Assembly: GCA_035544835.1 (NCBI GenBank)
Contig: DASZZV010000172.1
Span: 1-21,784 of the forward strand
Direction: 5' to 3'
DNA: 21,784 nt
From: DASZZV01 sp035544835
Lineage (GTDB): Bacteria > Acidobacteriota > Thermoanaerobaculia > Gp7-AA8
The notes beneath the pieces were generated by a model. That model did no database searches. It had not been told where the DNA came from and worked only from the letters and a program-made list of their open reading frames with translations. Positions 13,914-21,784 of the stretch are shown here, in pieces. Position numbers and translations under genes: made by a program. Numbering within the stretch: position 1 is the first letter of the stretch; every line of letters begins with the position of its first letter.

Positions 13914-15050
13914 TCAGGAGTTGTCTTTGGTGTAGGCGCTGATGAACCAGGTTGCAAACCCTGATGGCGAATCCTTCCCTGCCGGCGCCGCATATGTCTT
14001 CGCCGTCAGCGGGCCACCATTGCGGTCTGCCTTGATGATCTGACCGGCACCCGTTCCCGATCCCCTGGCCGGCGAGTAACGTACGACCAACTCGGCCTCG
14101 TCGGCGTGCTGGACGAGATGGATCCGCGGCAGGGTCCGGGCGATCGCGTTCTCGATGATCGGGCGGTCGGCCGGGCTCGTGTCGACGAATACATATTCGA
14201 GGCCCGTCAGTGAGTCCGGCCTCGGTTTCGCTCCGGTCTCGAAGGTCAGCGAGGCCCAGAGACTCTCCCAATCGGCGCCGGAGCCTGCCGGCGCGGGGAT
14301 CATGTGCACGGCCTTGATCATCCAGTCTCCCTCCTTGTAGAGGAGCAGCGTGGCCCGGCCGCCCTTGTCCGTTCGAGCAGTGATTTTTTGCTCAGGACGG
14401 GCGCGATTCCTTGCCACCACCAGAGCACCTCCGAGCCCAGCTCCGTTGTAAAGGAGTTTCAGAGGAAGCGTCCCGTTCCGCTTCAAGAGATAAGGATTCT
14501 TCTCGGGGATCAACTCGAGCGTGAGACCGATCGGCTTCTGAAAATCTCCCTGTGCGGAGTTACCGACCGCGAGCAGCGCTTTCGCGCAACGCGAGAATTG
14601 CTCCTTCCCGTTCTTTCCGTGCTCCCCTCGGGCGCCACGAATTGCGACGATACGCTCCAGTCCTTCCAGCACCAGGTAGTCTTCGAATTTCTGAGCCTGC
14701 AGCTCGATCGGATGAGGATTGCTGCGATAGCCGACCACCATCAGTCCGGCCACTCTGGGCGTTGCGAATCCAGCTGGATCGCGCCCCGTCACACCGGAAA
14801 CAGGCTCCTCCACTCCCTTGCTGACCGTAAAGAACTTGACGATCTGAGCGGGATCTCGCGGTACAGGATCGCCCTCGAAGTTCTGACCGACCAGCAGACG
14901 CAGCGTCACCGTGGTTCCAGGTGTGGGACGAAAATCCGATGGGTCGATCCAGAAGTCATGCGCCTGTACTGATGCAATGGTGAGAGCAACGGCCGCTCCA
15001 ATGACGCAGACAGAGCGCTTGCGGGTCCGATACCCGAGCTCATCGATCAC
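13914..15050 (-). CDS. Exported DUF4198-domain protein with extra C-terminal domain
   Basis: The 378-residue protein has a signal peptide (about 1-30, VCVIGAAVALTIASVQA) followed at once by HDFWIDPSDFRPTPG, the hallmark start of DUF4198 proteins, whose mature N-terminal His is thought to help bind metal such as nickel or cobalt. The domain runs to about 270 (GRATLLLYKEGDWMIKAVHM, SLWASLTFET). A further ~95 residues (YVFVDTSPADRPIIENAIAR, then HADEAELVVRYS) form a separate alpha/beta unit not usual in this family. The start is a GTG at 15050 preceded by GGAGGGAAGCTC, a strong ribosome binding site; a nearby ATG is out of frame. It is divergent from the OmpW-like gene across 194 bp, in which I see no clear element. 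Confidence 0.82.
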   Translation of the reverse strand: MIDELGYRTRKRSVCVIGAAVALTIASVQAHDFWIDPSDFRPTPGTTVTLRLLVGQNFEGDPVPRDPAQIVKFFTVSKGVEEPVSGVTGRDPAGFATPRVAGLMVVGYRSNPHPIELQAQKFEDYLVLEGLERIVAIRGARGEHGKNGKEQFSRCAKALLAVGNSAQGDFQKPIGLTLELIPEKNPYLLKRNGTLPLKLLYNGAGLGGALVVARNRARPEQKITARTDKGGRATLLLYKEGDWMIKAVHMIPAPAGSGADWESLWASLTFETGAKPRPDSLTGLEYVFVDTSPADRPIIENAIARTLPRIHLVQHADEAELVVRYSPARGSGTGAGQIIKADRNGGPLTAKTYAAPAGKDSPSGFATWFISAYTKDNS

Positions 15051-15244
15051 GAGCTTCCCTCCGACAAAGACACTCCGTATTCATTCTCACTATCTTCTCA
15101 TCAGAGAAAGCTGAGGGGGCGAACATGTTGATGGCAACGATGTCGCATCTACGGAACTCTGCGCCCTCGCGGTGCCCGCCTGATCCACCCATCATGCGGG
15201 CTGGACGAGCAGGCAGCAAAAACACCAAGGAGATTCAGACGTTT

Positions 15245-15883
15245 ATGAAATTTCAAAGATTGGCACTCGCCTGCAGCTTCCTTCTTCTGGCTTCGGTTCC
15301 GGCTCGTGCCGCCGACCACGCCTTCGATCTCATCGGCCGCGCTGCCTGGGTAAATCCCAGCGGCAGCGATCGCACCGAGGATATCCGCGTGGCTTTCGAT
15401 TCGAAGGTCGGGTACGGTCTGGCGCTCAATGTATTCGTCTCGCCACATCTCTCAGCCGAGTTTGGCGCTTCAGTCGTCGAGCCCGACGCACGCTTCGTCA
15501 GTGTCCTGGATCCGGCCTCTGGAACCCGCTCGAAACTACGAATGATTCCCTTCACCGGTGTACTCCAGCTTCACCTCGGCGCTGCCAGTTTCGATCCCTA
15601 TATCGGCGCCGGCGTCGCCTACGTGACTTTCGACCAGGTCAAAGACGTCGGTGATCTCGACAACGTCAATATCCATCAGATCGACTTCAAGAACGACTAC
15701 GGATACGCTGGAAATGTCGGATTCAATTTCGAGCTCAACAAGAACCTGGCGCTCAATGTCGACGCGAAATACGTTCCGCTGCGCTCCGGCGTTCGTGTCA
15801 GTTTCGCCGGTTCCGATTCGACCCGAAGTGACGTGAAAATCAACCCGCTGATCATTTCAGCGGGACTGGGGCTGCGGTTCTAA
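15245..15883 (+). CDS. OmpW-like outer-membrane beta-barrel protein
   Basis: The 212-residue precursor has a signal peptide (MKFQRLALACSFLLLASVPA, cleaved near ARAA), then alternating beta strands typical of OmpW: YGLALNVFVSPHLSAEFGAS, IPFTGVLQLHLGAASFDPYI, GAGVAYVTF, GYAGNVGFNFELNKNLALNV, and a C-terminal strand ISAGLGLRF ending in Phe, the usual signal for outer-membrane insertion. Family members form narrow eight-stranded barrels that pass small hydrophobic compounds; the ligand here is unknown. The ATG at 15245 is in front of the signal peptide; AAGGAG lies 12 bases upstream, a little further than ideal. Confidence 0.88.
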   Translation: MKFQRLALACSFLLLASVPARAADHAFDLIGRAAWVNPSGSDRTEDIRVAFDSKVGYGLALNVFVSPHLSAEFGASVVEPDARFVSVLDPASGTRSKLRMIPFTGVLQLHLGAASFDPYIGAGVAYVTFDQVKDVGDLDNVNIHQIDFKNDYGYAGNVGFNFELNKNLALNVDAKYVPLRSGVRVSFAGSDSTRSDVKINPLIISAGLGLRF

Positions 15884-15902
15884 CGGTCCTTCCGGAGGTG
15901 CT

Positions 15903-16004
15903 TTTTGTGTAGCACAGGCACTCTTGCCTGTGTGCCGCGGCGTCGAGCCGCGGCGTTCCTTTGACGATTCACAGAGAAGTCGGCCTCGACGGTCCACACA
16001 CAGG
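15903..16004. repeat. Truncated copy of the 125-bp palindromic element
   Basis: It carries the left arm TTGTGTAGCACAGGCACTCT(TGCCTG), the internal hairpin GCCGCGGCGTCGAGCCGCGGC and the region TCGGCCTCGACGGTCCACACACAGG of the element at 7893-8017, but stops where the right stem should continue CAAGAGTGCC. A different repeat begins within 20 bp. The gap 15884-16199 contains only these two repeats and no gene that I can support. Confidence 0.85.
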
Positions 16005-16022
16005 GTCAGAGAACGACGAGAT

Positions 16023-16120
16023 GGCCGGACATTCCGTTCCGATGTCCGCCGTGCTTGCGCAAAACGTCCGCCGCTACCGGCATTTGCCTGACGGCCCACC
16101 GGACATCGGAATGTCCGGCC
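16023..16120. repeat. Inverted repeat GGCCGGACATTCC...
   Basis: GGCCGGACATTCC followed by GATGTCCG (16023-16048, with four extra bases inside) pairs with CCGGACATCGGAATGTCCGG and two further bases (16099-16120). The loop of about 50 bp contains further CCGCCG/CGG complementarity. It lies about 80 bp upstream of the CHAD gene and could be a transcribed structure or a dispersed mobile palindrome. Confidence 0.75.
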
Positions 16121-16199
16121 ACGTACATGCGCCGTGGCATAGAGGCATTGCAAGCCCTTCCCTCCACGCGACACAATCCTCCCGCAGAAGGCAAACACG

Positions 16200-17084
16200 A
16201 TGTCATTCGAGATTCAGGAAGGAGAGGAACTCCAGACCGGCATCCGGCGCGTTGCGATCGAACGGCTCGAAGAAGCCATCACATGTCTCGGCGATGAGTC
16301 GGCTTCTCTTCACGACCGCATTCACGACGCCCGAAAGCGCTTCAAGGAGGCTCGATCGGTAGCACGAGTCGTTCGTGTCCCGCTCGGCGTTCTGTACGAC
16401 CTCGAGAACGGCTGGTTCCGCGAGGAGGGTCGCTCGCTTTCAGCGTTCCGCGATGCCGAGGCTTTGCTCGAGAGTGTGCGGAAGTGGCGCGACGAGATTA
16501 CCTCTGAGGCCTGCGCCGAGTCTTTCGAGAAGCTCGAAGGCGAGCTCACGCGGAATCAGGAAGCGAGCTCGGCAAACGATGTTGAAGAGCGGATGTCGCA
16601 GATCGCGCTGGACTGCCAGGACGCGATCCTTCGCATCGATGCCTGGCCGCTTTCGGGAATCACCTGGAGTGACATCGCACCCGCGGTCGAGTCGACATAT
16701 AGGCGCTCGCGAAGGGCCTTTCGGAACGCTGCGGGTGATGGTACGGCCCTGAACTTTCACGAGTGGCGCAAACAAGCCAAGGATTCCTGGTATCAGTCGC
16801 AGCTTTTCCGAAACATCTGGGAAGAACCGATGAAAGCGCAGCGGACAATTCTCGATGACCTCGCCAAAGGGTTAGGCGACCATCACGATCTAACGCTGCT
16901 GGAAGGGTTCGTTGCGGCGCAGACGCCCGATGAGCGCTTGACGGCAGCCCTTACCGCGGTGCGCCAATCGCTGGAAGAGAACGCTTTATCGGTCGGACGG
17001 CGGATCTACACGGAACGGCCTCGCGATTTCGCCGAGCGGATGTCGGCGTGGTGGAAGGAGTGGTACGTGCCGACGACGAGCTAG
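16200..17084 (+). CDS. CHAD-domain protein
   Basis: The 294-residue all-helical protein is a single CHAD domain. It has the two conserved His/basic signatures: RIHDARKRFKEARSVARVVR (40-59) and NFHEWRKQAKDSWYQSQL (185-202), as well as LGDHHDLTLLE (225-235). CHAD domains bind polyphosphate through these His, Lys and Arg residues and are found with polyphosphate granules or fused to CYTH phosphatases; no CYTH domain is present here. The protein should be cytoplasmic. AAGG lies eight to nine bases before the ATG. It is a single gene, bounded upstream by palindromic repeats and downstream by others, with no polyphosphate kinase nearby. Confidence 0.9.
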   Translation: MSFEIQEGEELQTGIRRVAIERLEEAITCLGDESASLHDRIHDARKRFKEARSVARVVRVPLGVLYDLENGWFREEGRSLSAFRDAEALLESVRKWRDEITSEACAESFEKLEGELTRNQEASSANDVEERMSQIALDCQDAILRIDAWPLSGITWSDIAPAVESTYRRSRRAFRNAAGDGTALNFHEWRKQAKDSWYQSQLFRNIWEEPMKAQRTILDDLAKGLGDHHDLTLLEGFVAAQTPDERLTAALTAVRQSLEENALSVGRRIYTERPRDFAERMSAWWKEWYVPTTS

Positions 17085-17108
17085 GGCGCATTTCTAACGA
17101 AAGCGTAG

Positions 17109-17193
17109 GGACGGGCAGCTGCCCGTCCGGCACCCCGAGAGAAGTACGCGCTGCGTCGTGTCCCGCAGGTACCGGACGCGCAGCTGCGCGTCC
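17109..17193. repeat. Pair of 20-bp palindromes
   Basis: GGACGGGCAGCTGCCCGTCC (17109-17128) and GGACGCGCAGCTGCGCGTCC (17174-17193) are each perfect palindromes, 45 bp apart; the outer flanks GTAGGGAC and GTCCCTAC are also complementary, so the whole block can fold on itself. It fills the junction of the convergent CHAD and PA2779-family genes. Confidence 0.85.
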
Positions 17194-17237
17194 CTACGCC
17201 GAACGGGACGACAACGGCGTCAGGGGTGGGTTTGCGC

Positions 17238-17603
17238 TTACGGTCCGATCGAATGTGCAAGGGCCACAATGATAAACGGAGCGACGCTGGCGATGCCCAT
17301 CCAGATCCAACCGCCGCGACTGATTCCAGCCTCTTGAATCTGGTCGAGGTTCTGGGCCAGCTGCAGAAGATCCCGGGCGGACAGCTGAGCAAGACGGCTC
17401 TCAATCTCGCTTCTCGTCAAGCCGTGCTCCGCCAGCGCGCGAGCAACCTGGTCGCTCTCGACGATGCCACGAACCGTCGCCAGATCCGCGTCCCGAGCCA
17501 GCAAATCCTGATTCGAGACAGTTTTCGACGGCACGGGGCCGGCGAACAACGGCCCGGAAAGCAGCATAAAGGCAAGAGAGAGGGGCAAGGTGATACTTCT
17601 CAT
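17238..17603 (-). CDS. PA2779-family protein (exported, membrane-anchored)
   Basis: The 121-residue protein has a signal peptide (MRSITLPLSLAFMLLSGPLF), a helical middle with a repeated-looking segment (VARALAEHGLTRSEIESRLA, then LSARDLLQLAQNLDQIQEAG) and a C-terminal hydrophobic helix (WIWMGIASVAPFIIVALAHSIG). This layout fits the PA2779 family, whose function is unknown and which usually stands beside a PA2778-family C39-like peptidase; none is visible here. The start at 17603 follows AGGAGG by five bases; a longer upstream frame lacks such a site. The product probably sits in the inner membrane facing the periplasm. Confidence 0.75.
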   Translation of the reverse strand: MRSITLPLSLAFMLLSGPLFAGPVPSKTVSNQDLLARDADLATVRGIVESDQVARALAEHGLTRSEIESRLAQLSARDLLQLAQNLDQIQEAGISRGGWIWMGIASVAPFIIVALAHSIGP

Positions 17604-17762
17604 GAGCGCCTCCTGGTCGGGTCGGGCGGTGAACTCAACCGCTTTGAGCATGGGCTCAAACGGTGCGAAGGTCAAATCGGAACGGCGTATGTCGCGGCGT
17701 CATCCTGCACTTGTTTCTGGCCGCAAGGCCCCGTCAGCCGCGTAGCGGAGGAATCTCGTTAG

Positions 17763-17823
17763 CCCACGGCGTTAGCCGTGGGTTGGCTTGCCCTCGTATT
17801 TATATCGAGCCCCGGAGGGGCGG
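17763..17823. repeat. Hairpin repeats CCCACGGCGTTAGCCGTGGG and GCCCCGGAGGGGC
   Basis: CCCACGGC/GCCGTGGG (17763-17782, loop GTTA) and GAGCCCCGGAGGGGCGG (17807-17823) are two adjacent hairpin-forming repeats; a half copy ACCCACGGCTCATGCC follows near 17921. The gap 17604-17937 holds no gene that I can support. The second motif recurs in altered form near 6787. Confidence 0.8.
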
Positions 17824-17937
17824 CATGTTCCTTTAGTGTCCGGCACAATCGTGGGGCGAGAATCATATGTCACCCTAAGGGGGCTCGGGACTTTTTATCA
17901 AGCACTCGAAACCCACGGCTCATGCCTTTCGCCCTCC

Positions 17938-20900
17938 CTACGGCACGACCAGCTCCGCCTCCCCCCCACCCTTCAACCTGCTGTTCATCGCCTTCAGCTC
18001 GTTCTCTTTGAAAGCGTTCCACGCTCGTACCGCCGCCTCTGCAGGCGGTCGAAGTTTGTCGAACGACTCGCGAGCGTCTCGCGTTGGAGGCCCATCGGCG
18101 CCATCGACCGCGTTCTGCAGTTTCTCCAGAGCAAAGTTGAGGAATTGCAAACTCGTCGTGTGCTTCGGCGGAATCCACCAAGTCGTCGCTGAAATGACTT
18201 CGGCGATGTCCATCGCTTTCCTTCGAACCGTCTCCAGATCGGACGACATGGGACTTCCGCCTGCGGCCCGTCTCTCCAGGAACTTCTTATTCAACGTGTC
18301 AGCCTCGTCCAGTGCTGCCGCGACACTGGCGAGTGCCGCCGTCACCTCTGTAGCAAGGGCAAACTGCTCCGCGTACGCCGGCAGGGGGAAGGTCAGGCGC
18401 GGGTCGGGTCTTACTCTGAGCGGCTGCGTCAGCTCCTGACCATTGGCCCTCAACACGACCCTGTACTCGCCCGGCGGCGCCCACACCCCATCCGCCCATG
18501 ATCCTCGGGGCCCCGCCAGCGCCGGAAGCGCCGCGTACCGCAGCGGCCAGATGAAGCGATGCATTCCAGGGGACGTCGCCAGTGTCGATGGCGTAACGAA
18601 CCACTCCGGTGCCGTCTTCAACGTAGTTGGATCAGCTTTCGGCGTCGGCTCGGCGCTGCTGTAGTGACGCACCAGCTTCCCGGCGCCGTCGACGATGTCG
18701 ACCGTAACCGGTGCAGTCGCCGCCGTCTGCAACACGTAATCGATATAAGCGCCGAACGGCGGATTCACAGCCATCGGCTCGTCTTTCGGTAGAGGCGTAC
18801 CGGTGAAACCAGCGGGCCGTTCACGCACCGCCGCGGCCGGTTGGAAGAGCCACACGCCCGCGCCGGCGACCGTCGCATTCATCTGCCGCAACGGCGTGAC
18901 GTTGTCGATGACCCAGAAACCGCGTCCATGGGTACCGATCACCAGATCGTCGCCGTTGACTTCCAGATCGCGCACGGACGTTACCGGCAGATTCATCTGC
19001 AGGGATTGCCAGTGATCGCCGTCATCGAAGGAGACATACACGCCCCGCTCCGTGCCGGCATAAAGCAGACCCTTTCGAATCGGATCCTCCCGAATGGCGT
19101 TCACAAAACTTCCTTCAGGGATCCCCGACGACACCATCTTCCAGCTCTTTCCGCCGTCGTGGGTGCGGTAGATGTACGGCCGTGTGTCTTCGATGCGATG
19201 CCGATCGACGGCCGCATACGCCGTTTCCGGGTCGAAGTGCGAGACGTCGATGATCCCCACCTTGGACCAGGCACCGAGACCCGCGGGCGTGATGTTGTCC
19301 CAGTGCTGGCCTTCGTCTTTCGTGCGCCAGATCAGTCCATCATCCGTGCCCACCCAGAGATCGTGGTCGGCCAGTCGCGACGGGGCGAGCGCGTAGATCA
19401 CTCCCAGCCGGGAGCCGGAATGGGGATTGAGATCAGCGGTGATCGGATCGAGATTCGGCGGAGCGCCGGGATTCTCGCGAGTTAGATCAGGACTGATCAC
19501 CGTCCAGTGCTGGCCTCCGTCGTCGGTTCGAAACAAACGTTGATTCGAGAAATAGAGAACGTGGGAGTCGCGCCGCGAGAAGGCCAGCGGCAGCGTCCAG
19601 GTGCGGCGATCCAGCCCCGGATAGGCGAGCGTCGGATCGATCGACTTCGCCTGATGCGTCCGCACATCGAGCCTGTCGACGCGACCTCCATAGATGATGT
19701 CGGGATCGTTCGGATCGGGAGCGATATTGTCGCTCTCCCCTCCCGCAGTCACCTCATGGAACTCCATGGCGTTGATGCCGTCGTAGGTGCCGGTACGGCT
19801 GGGAATGCCGGCCGCGCCCGAATCCTGCTGCGCGCCGTAGACCCAGTAGGGAAAACGGTTGTCGGTGCTGACGTGGTAGAACTGACCGGTCGGCTGGTTG
19901 TACCAGGAGCTCCAGGTACTCCCGCCATTCAGGGAGACCAGAGCTCCCTGATCGACACCCAGAATACGCCGCTCCGGATTCTCAGGGTCGATCCAGAGCT
20001 CATGGTAATCATCTCCGGTCTGATCGCCTTTGACCGGAACAAAGGTCTTGCCGCCATCCTCGGAGCGATGAAGATTGGTATTGCACGAGTAAACGACATC
20101 GGCGTTTCGCGGCTCGACGGTGACTCCGCCGAAGTACCAGCCTCGGCCCCAGATCCGAATGTCGTCGCTGGTGCGTGTCCAGTTGGCGCCGCCATCGTCG
20201 GAGCGGTACATCCCGCCTTTCTCGGCATCGATGAGCGCATAGACGCGTTGCGGTCTCGTCAGCGCCACGGCCAGACCAATCCTTCCCGGCTTGTCCGGCA
20301 ATCCGTTGCCTTTCAACTCCCGCCATGTGTCGCCGCCATCTGATGACTTATAGAGCCCGCTCCCCGGACCGTTGGAGGGAGGATAAATGCTCCACGGCGT
20401 TCGACGGGTCTGCCAGAGCGCGGCATACAGCACTCGCGGATTTCCGGGCTCGAAGGCCACGTCGATCGCTCCGACGTTTTCATTCTGCCCCAGCACTCTC
20501 TTCCAACTCTTCCCGCCATCGACGGAACGGAACAATCCCCGTTCGGCATTCGGTCCGTAGGGATGACCGAGCGCAGCGACATAGACGACGTCCGGATTCT
20601 CCGGATGCACCACTACCCGGCCGATCTGCTGCGAGTCGGCCAGCCCGACATTGCGCCAGGTCGCACCGCCGTCGGTGGTTTTGTAAACGCCGTTCCCTTG
20701 CGAAATATCAGACCGCATATCCGCTTCGCCGCTGCCAACGTAGATCGTCCTAGGTGCCGACGGCGCAACCGCCAGCGCTCCGATGGAGCCGATCGGTTGA
20801 GAGTCGAAGATGGGACGCCAGGTGCGCCCGGCGTCGACCGTCTCCCACACTCCGCCATTCACGCTGCCGAAATAGAAATGCAGCGGTTCCTTCGGCACAC

Positions 20901-21045
20901 CGCTCACGGCGAGAACGCGTCCCCCTCGGAACGGGCCGAGCAATCTCCAGTTCAGATCCTGAAACAAAACCGGATCGATAGCGGCCCCTGCCTGAACGGA
21001 AGCGAGAAGGAAGAACGCTGGCGCAAGAAGACGACGAAGAAACAT
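17938..21045 (-). CDS. Secreted sortilin/VPS10-like beta-propeller protein with Asp-box repeats
   Basis: The 1035-residue protein has a signal peptide (MFLRRLLAPAFFLLASVQAG) and then NWRLLGPFRGGRVLAVSGV, the typical opening of bacterial 'sortilin N-terminal' proteins. About eleven Asp-box motifs follow, among them TTDGGATW, SVDGGKSW, SSDGGDTW, SDDGGANW, SEDGGKTF, TDDGGQHW, THDGGKSW and SFDDGDHW, spread over roughly the first 740 residues; these form two beta-propellers. The C-terminal part contains MHRFIWPLRYA and GEYRVVLRANGQELTQPLRV, a small beta domain, then a helical tail. No catalytic residues can be assigned; the propeller may bind peptide or glycan. Length is normal for the family. The ATG at 21045 follows GGGGG by five or six bases. 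It ends about 330 bp before the PA2779 gene, so they are probably separate units. Confidence 0.92.
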   Translation of the reverse strand: MFLRRLLAPAFFLLASVQAGAAIDPVLFQDLNWRLLGPFRGGRVLAVSGVPKEPLHFYFGSVNGGVWETVDAGRTWRPIFDSQPIGSIGALAVAPSAPRTIYVGSGEADMRSDISQGNGVYKTTDGGATWRNVGLADSQQIGRVVVHPENPDVVYVAALGHPYGPNAERGLFRSVDGGKSWKRVLGQNENVGAIDVAFEPGNPRVLYAALWQTRRTPWSIYPPSNGPGSGLYKSSDGGDTWRELKGNGLPDKPGRIGLAVALTRPQRVYALIDAEKGGMYRSDDGGANWTRTSDDIRIWGRGWYFGGVTVEPRNADVVYSCNTNLHRSEDGGKTFVPVKGDQTGDDYHELWIDPENPERRILGVDQGALVSLNGGSTWSSWYNQPTGQFYHVSTDNRFPYWVYGAQQDSGAAGIPSRTGTYDGINAMEFHEVTAGGESDNIAPDPNDPDIIYGGRVDRLDVRTHQAKSIDPTLAYPGLDRRTWTLPLAFSRRDSHVLYFSNQRLFRTDDGGQHWTVISPDLTRENPGAPPNLDPITADLNPHSGSRLGVIYALAPSRLADHDLWVGTDDGLIWRTKDEGQHWDNITPAGLGAWSKVGIIDVSHFDPETAYAAVDRHRIEDTRPYIYRTHDGGKSWKMVSSGIPEGSFVNAIREDPIRKGLLYAGTERGVYVSFDDGDHWQSLQMNLPVTSVRDLEVNGDDLVIGTHGRGFWVIDNVTPLRQMNATVAGAGVWLFQPAAAVRERPAGFTGTPLPKDEPMAVNPPFGAYIDYVLQTAATAPVTVDIVDGAGKLVRHYSSAEPTPKADPTTLKTAPEWFVTPSTLATSPGMHRFIWPLRYAALPALAGPRGSWADGVWAPPGEYRVVLRANGQELTQPLRVRPDPRLTFPLPAYAEQFALATEVTAALASVAAALDEADTLNKKFLERRAAGGSPMSSDLETVRRKAMDIAEVISATTWWIPPKHTTSLQFLNFALEKLQNAVDGADGPPTRDARESFDKLRPPAEAAVRAWNAFKENELKAMNSRLKGGGEAELVVP

Positions 21046-21349
21046 GAATACCCCCGGCGAGGCATGATACCGGCGACGGGCGCAGAGGGAAGAGGCAACC
21101 TGCGCAGAGTTTGCGAATTCGTGTTCATGTGCAGAGTCCATCGACCTCTGCCGAAGGTAGTTCAATCGGAATGCCGTAAGTGGGTCTGCTACGCCATGGT
21201 GTGGAGCGGCCGCCCTTCCCATGAGTTCGCTGGGAGCGCCCAATTGAATAAACACCTGAGGCGCGCGAGGGCGCGCGCACCACACGGTGTCGAAGCTCTC
21301 ACTCCGGACTCTCGTCTCCCCAACCGCGGCGTGCTAAAAAGCTCGGGCG
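21046..21349. other. Divergent intergenic region with GC hairpin
   Basis: This 304-bp gap separates the propeller gene (-) from the NrtS-like gene (+). I see no further gene. GCGCGC (21261-21266) and GCGCGC (21271-21276) around GAGG form a strong short hairpin within a GC-rich block that looks like another dispersed repeat (GGCGCGCGAGGGCGCGCGCACC). No promoter is clear. Confidence 0.5.
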
Positions 21350-21562
21350 ATGTCGAACAACGTGAAGCGCGCCTTGAGAACCGCACTGATAGTGGGGCCG
21401 ATCCTGGCCCTCATCAATCAGACGCCTCTGCTGTGGCGTCTGGCGCACGGCCAGAGCATTCCCCTGCTCGGGCTTCTGAGAATCGCCCTGACCTTCACCG
21501 TCCCCTTTCTGGTCTCACTCTTCTCGGCGACGATGGCCGACCGAAGCCGTTCTCGACTGTAA
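21350..21562 (+). CDS. nrtS: NrtS-like small nitrate/nitrite transporter
   Basis: The 70-residue protein has two hydrophobic segments: ALRTALIVGPILALINQTPL (about 8-27) and IALTFTVPFLVSLFSATMA (about 45-63). The order of features, an ALxxALxVGxxLxLINQ stretch and then a LTxxVPFxVSxxSA stretch, fits NrtS, a very small membrane protein family described as nitrate/nitrite transporters that work as oligomers in the inner membrane. The identification is from memory of the family pattern. No nitrate reductase or regulator is in the window. The ATG at 21350 has only a weak upstream GGGCG; no earlier start fits better. Confidence 0.65.
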   Translation: MSNNVKRALRTALIVGPILALINQTPLLWRLAHGQSIPLLGLLRIALTFTVPFLVSLFSATMADRSRSRL

Positions 21563-21574
21563 CTCTCCGCAGAA

Positions 21575-21784
21575 TCACTTCTCCGACAAAGGCACGCCCA
21601 GAAACGTGGCCGACGGGTCGACGGCAAGATCGTAGCGCACCACACCGTCCATCGAACTGGTCTCCACCAGCGCATCGCACCAGCCGCCGGCGAGCTTCCC
21701 TCCGTCTTCTTTTCCGAACGCTGCCTCGAATACTTCACGCGGGGAGAAGAGCGAGGCCAGCTCTTCCGGACGCGAAGCCATCCA
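21575..21784 (-). CDS. Unknown protein, 3' part, cut by window edge
   Basis: The frame reads in from the window edge and stops at 21575. At least 68 codons are seen from an ATG at 21781, but the frame is open upstream of it, so that ATG may be internal. The visible C-terminal portion is acidic and soluble (EELASLFSPREVFEAAFGKE; DGVVRYDLAVDPSATFLGVP). I do not recognise the family. It converges with the NrtS-like gene, the stops being 12 bp apart, and no terminator-like repeat lies between them. Confidence 0.6.
   Translation of the reverse strand, partial: WMASRPEELASLFSPREVFEAAFGKEDGGKLAGGWCDALVETSSMDGVVRYDLAVDPSATFLGVPLSEK

Noticed and set aside
19507..20343. 278-codon plus-strand frame inside the propeller gene
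   Set aside because: Antisense to repeated Asp-box coding sequence; no signature of its own.

Overview
The window (about 21.8 kb, roughly 60% GC by eye) looks like a chromosomal segment of an uncultured bacterium of the Acidobacteriota type. This is an inference from three things: the gene families present (CadC-like winged-helix/TPR regulators, a sortilin/VPS10-like beta-propeller protein, multiheme TPR cytochromes, a DUF2520 Rossmann protein); the diderm envelope genes (OmpW-like barrel, lipoproteins, L,D-transpeptidase); and the dense palindromic intergenic repeats of the 'GTCATCCTGAGC...GAAGGATCTC' type. I saw no tRNA, rRNA, CRISPR array, transposase or phage gene.

Layout. 1-461 is repeat-rich non-coding DNA, followed by an enoyl-CoA hydratase/isomerase gene (+). 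From 1401 to 6621 everything is on the minus strand. Read in transcription order it holds a small secreted TPR-like protein, a GAF/AAA+/Fis sigma-54 activator, a 55-residue membrane protein, an RsbW-type anti-sigma kinase, a STAS anti-sigma antagonist and, beyond a block of repeats, a GAF-SpoIIE phosphatase. A sigma-54 -24/-12 promoter and an upstream inverted repeat lie exactly between the activator and the small membrane protein gene. I therefore read this as one regulatory module: the activator turns on a partner-switching cassette (kinase, antagonist, phosphatase) through sigma-54. No sigma factor target is present in the window.

7035-9030 holds a DUF2520 protein (+) and a convergent secreted L,D-transpeptidase (-). 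9108-11638 holds a two-gene cytochrome locus (+): a cytochrome c' and an eight-heme lipoprotein with HEAT/TPR-like repeats. 11749-13826 holds a CadC-like regulator (-) divergent from a Thr/Ser-rich lipoprotein (+). 13914-15883 holds a DUF4198 protein (-) divergent from an OmpW-like barrel (+). 16200-17084 is a CHAD-domain protein (+). 17238-21045 is on the minus strand: an orphan PA2779-family protein and a 1035-residue secreted sortilin-like propeller protein. The end holds a 70-residue NrtS-like nitrate/nitrite transporter (+) and the 3' part of an unknown gene (-).

Nearly every convergent gene junction carries a perfect or near-perfect palindromic repeat. At least six unrelated repeat families are present, and one of them forms a ~170-bp inverted duplication flanking the first three kilobases.
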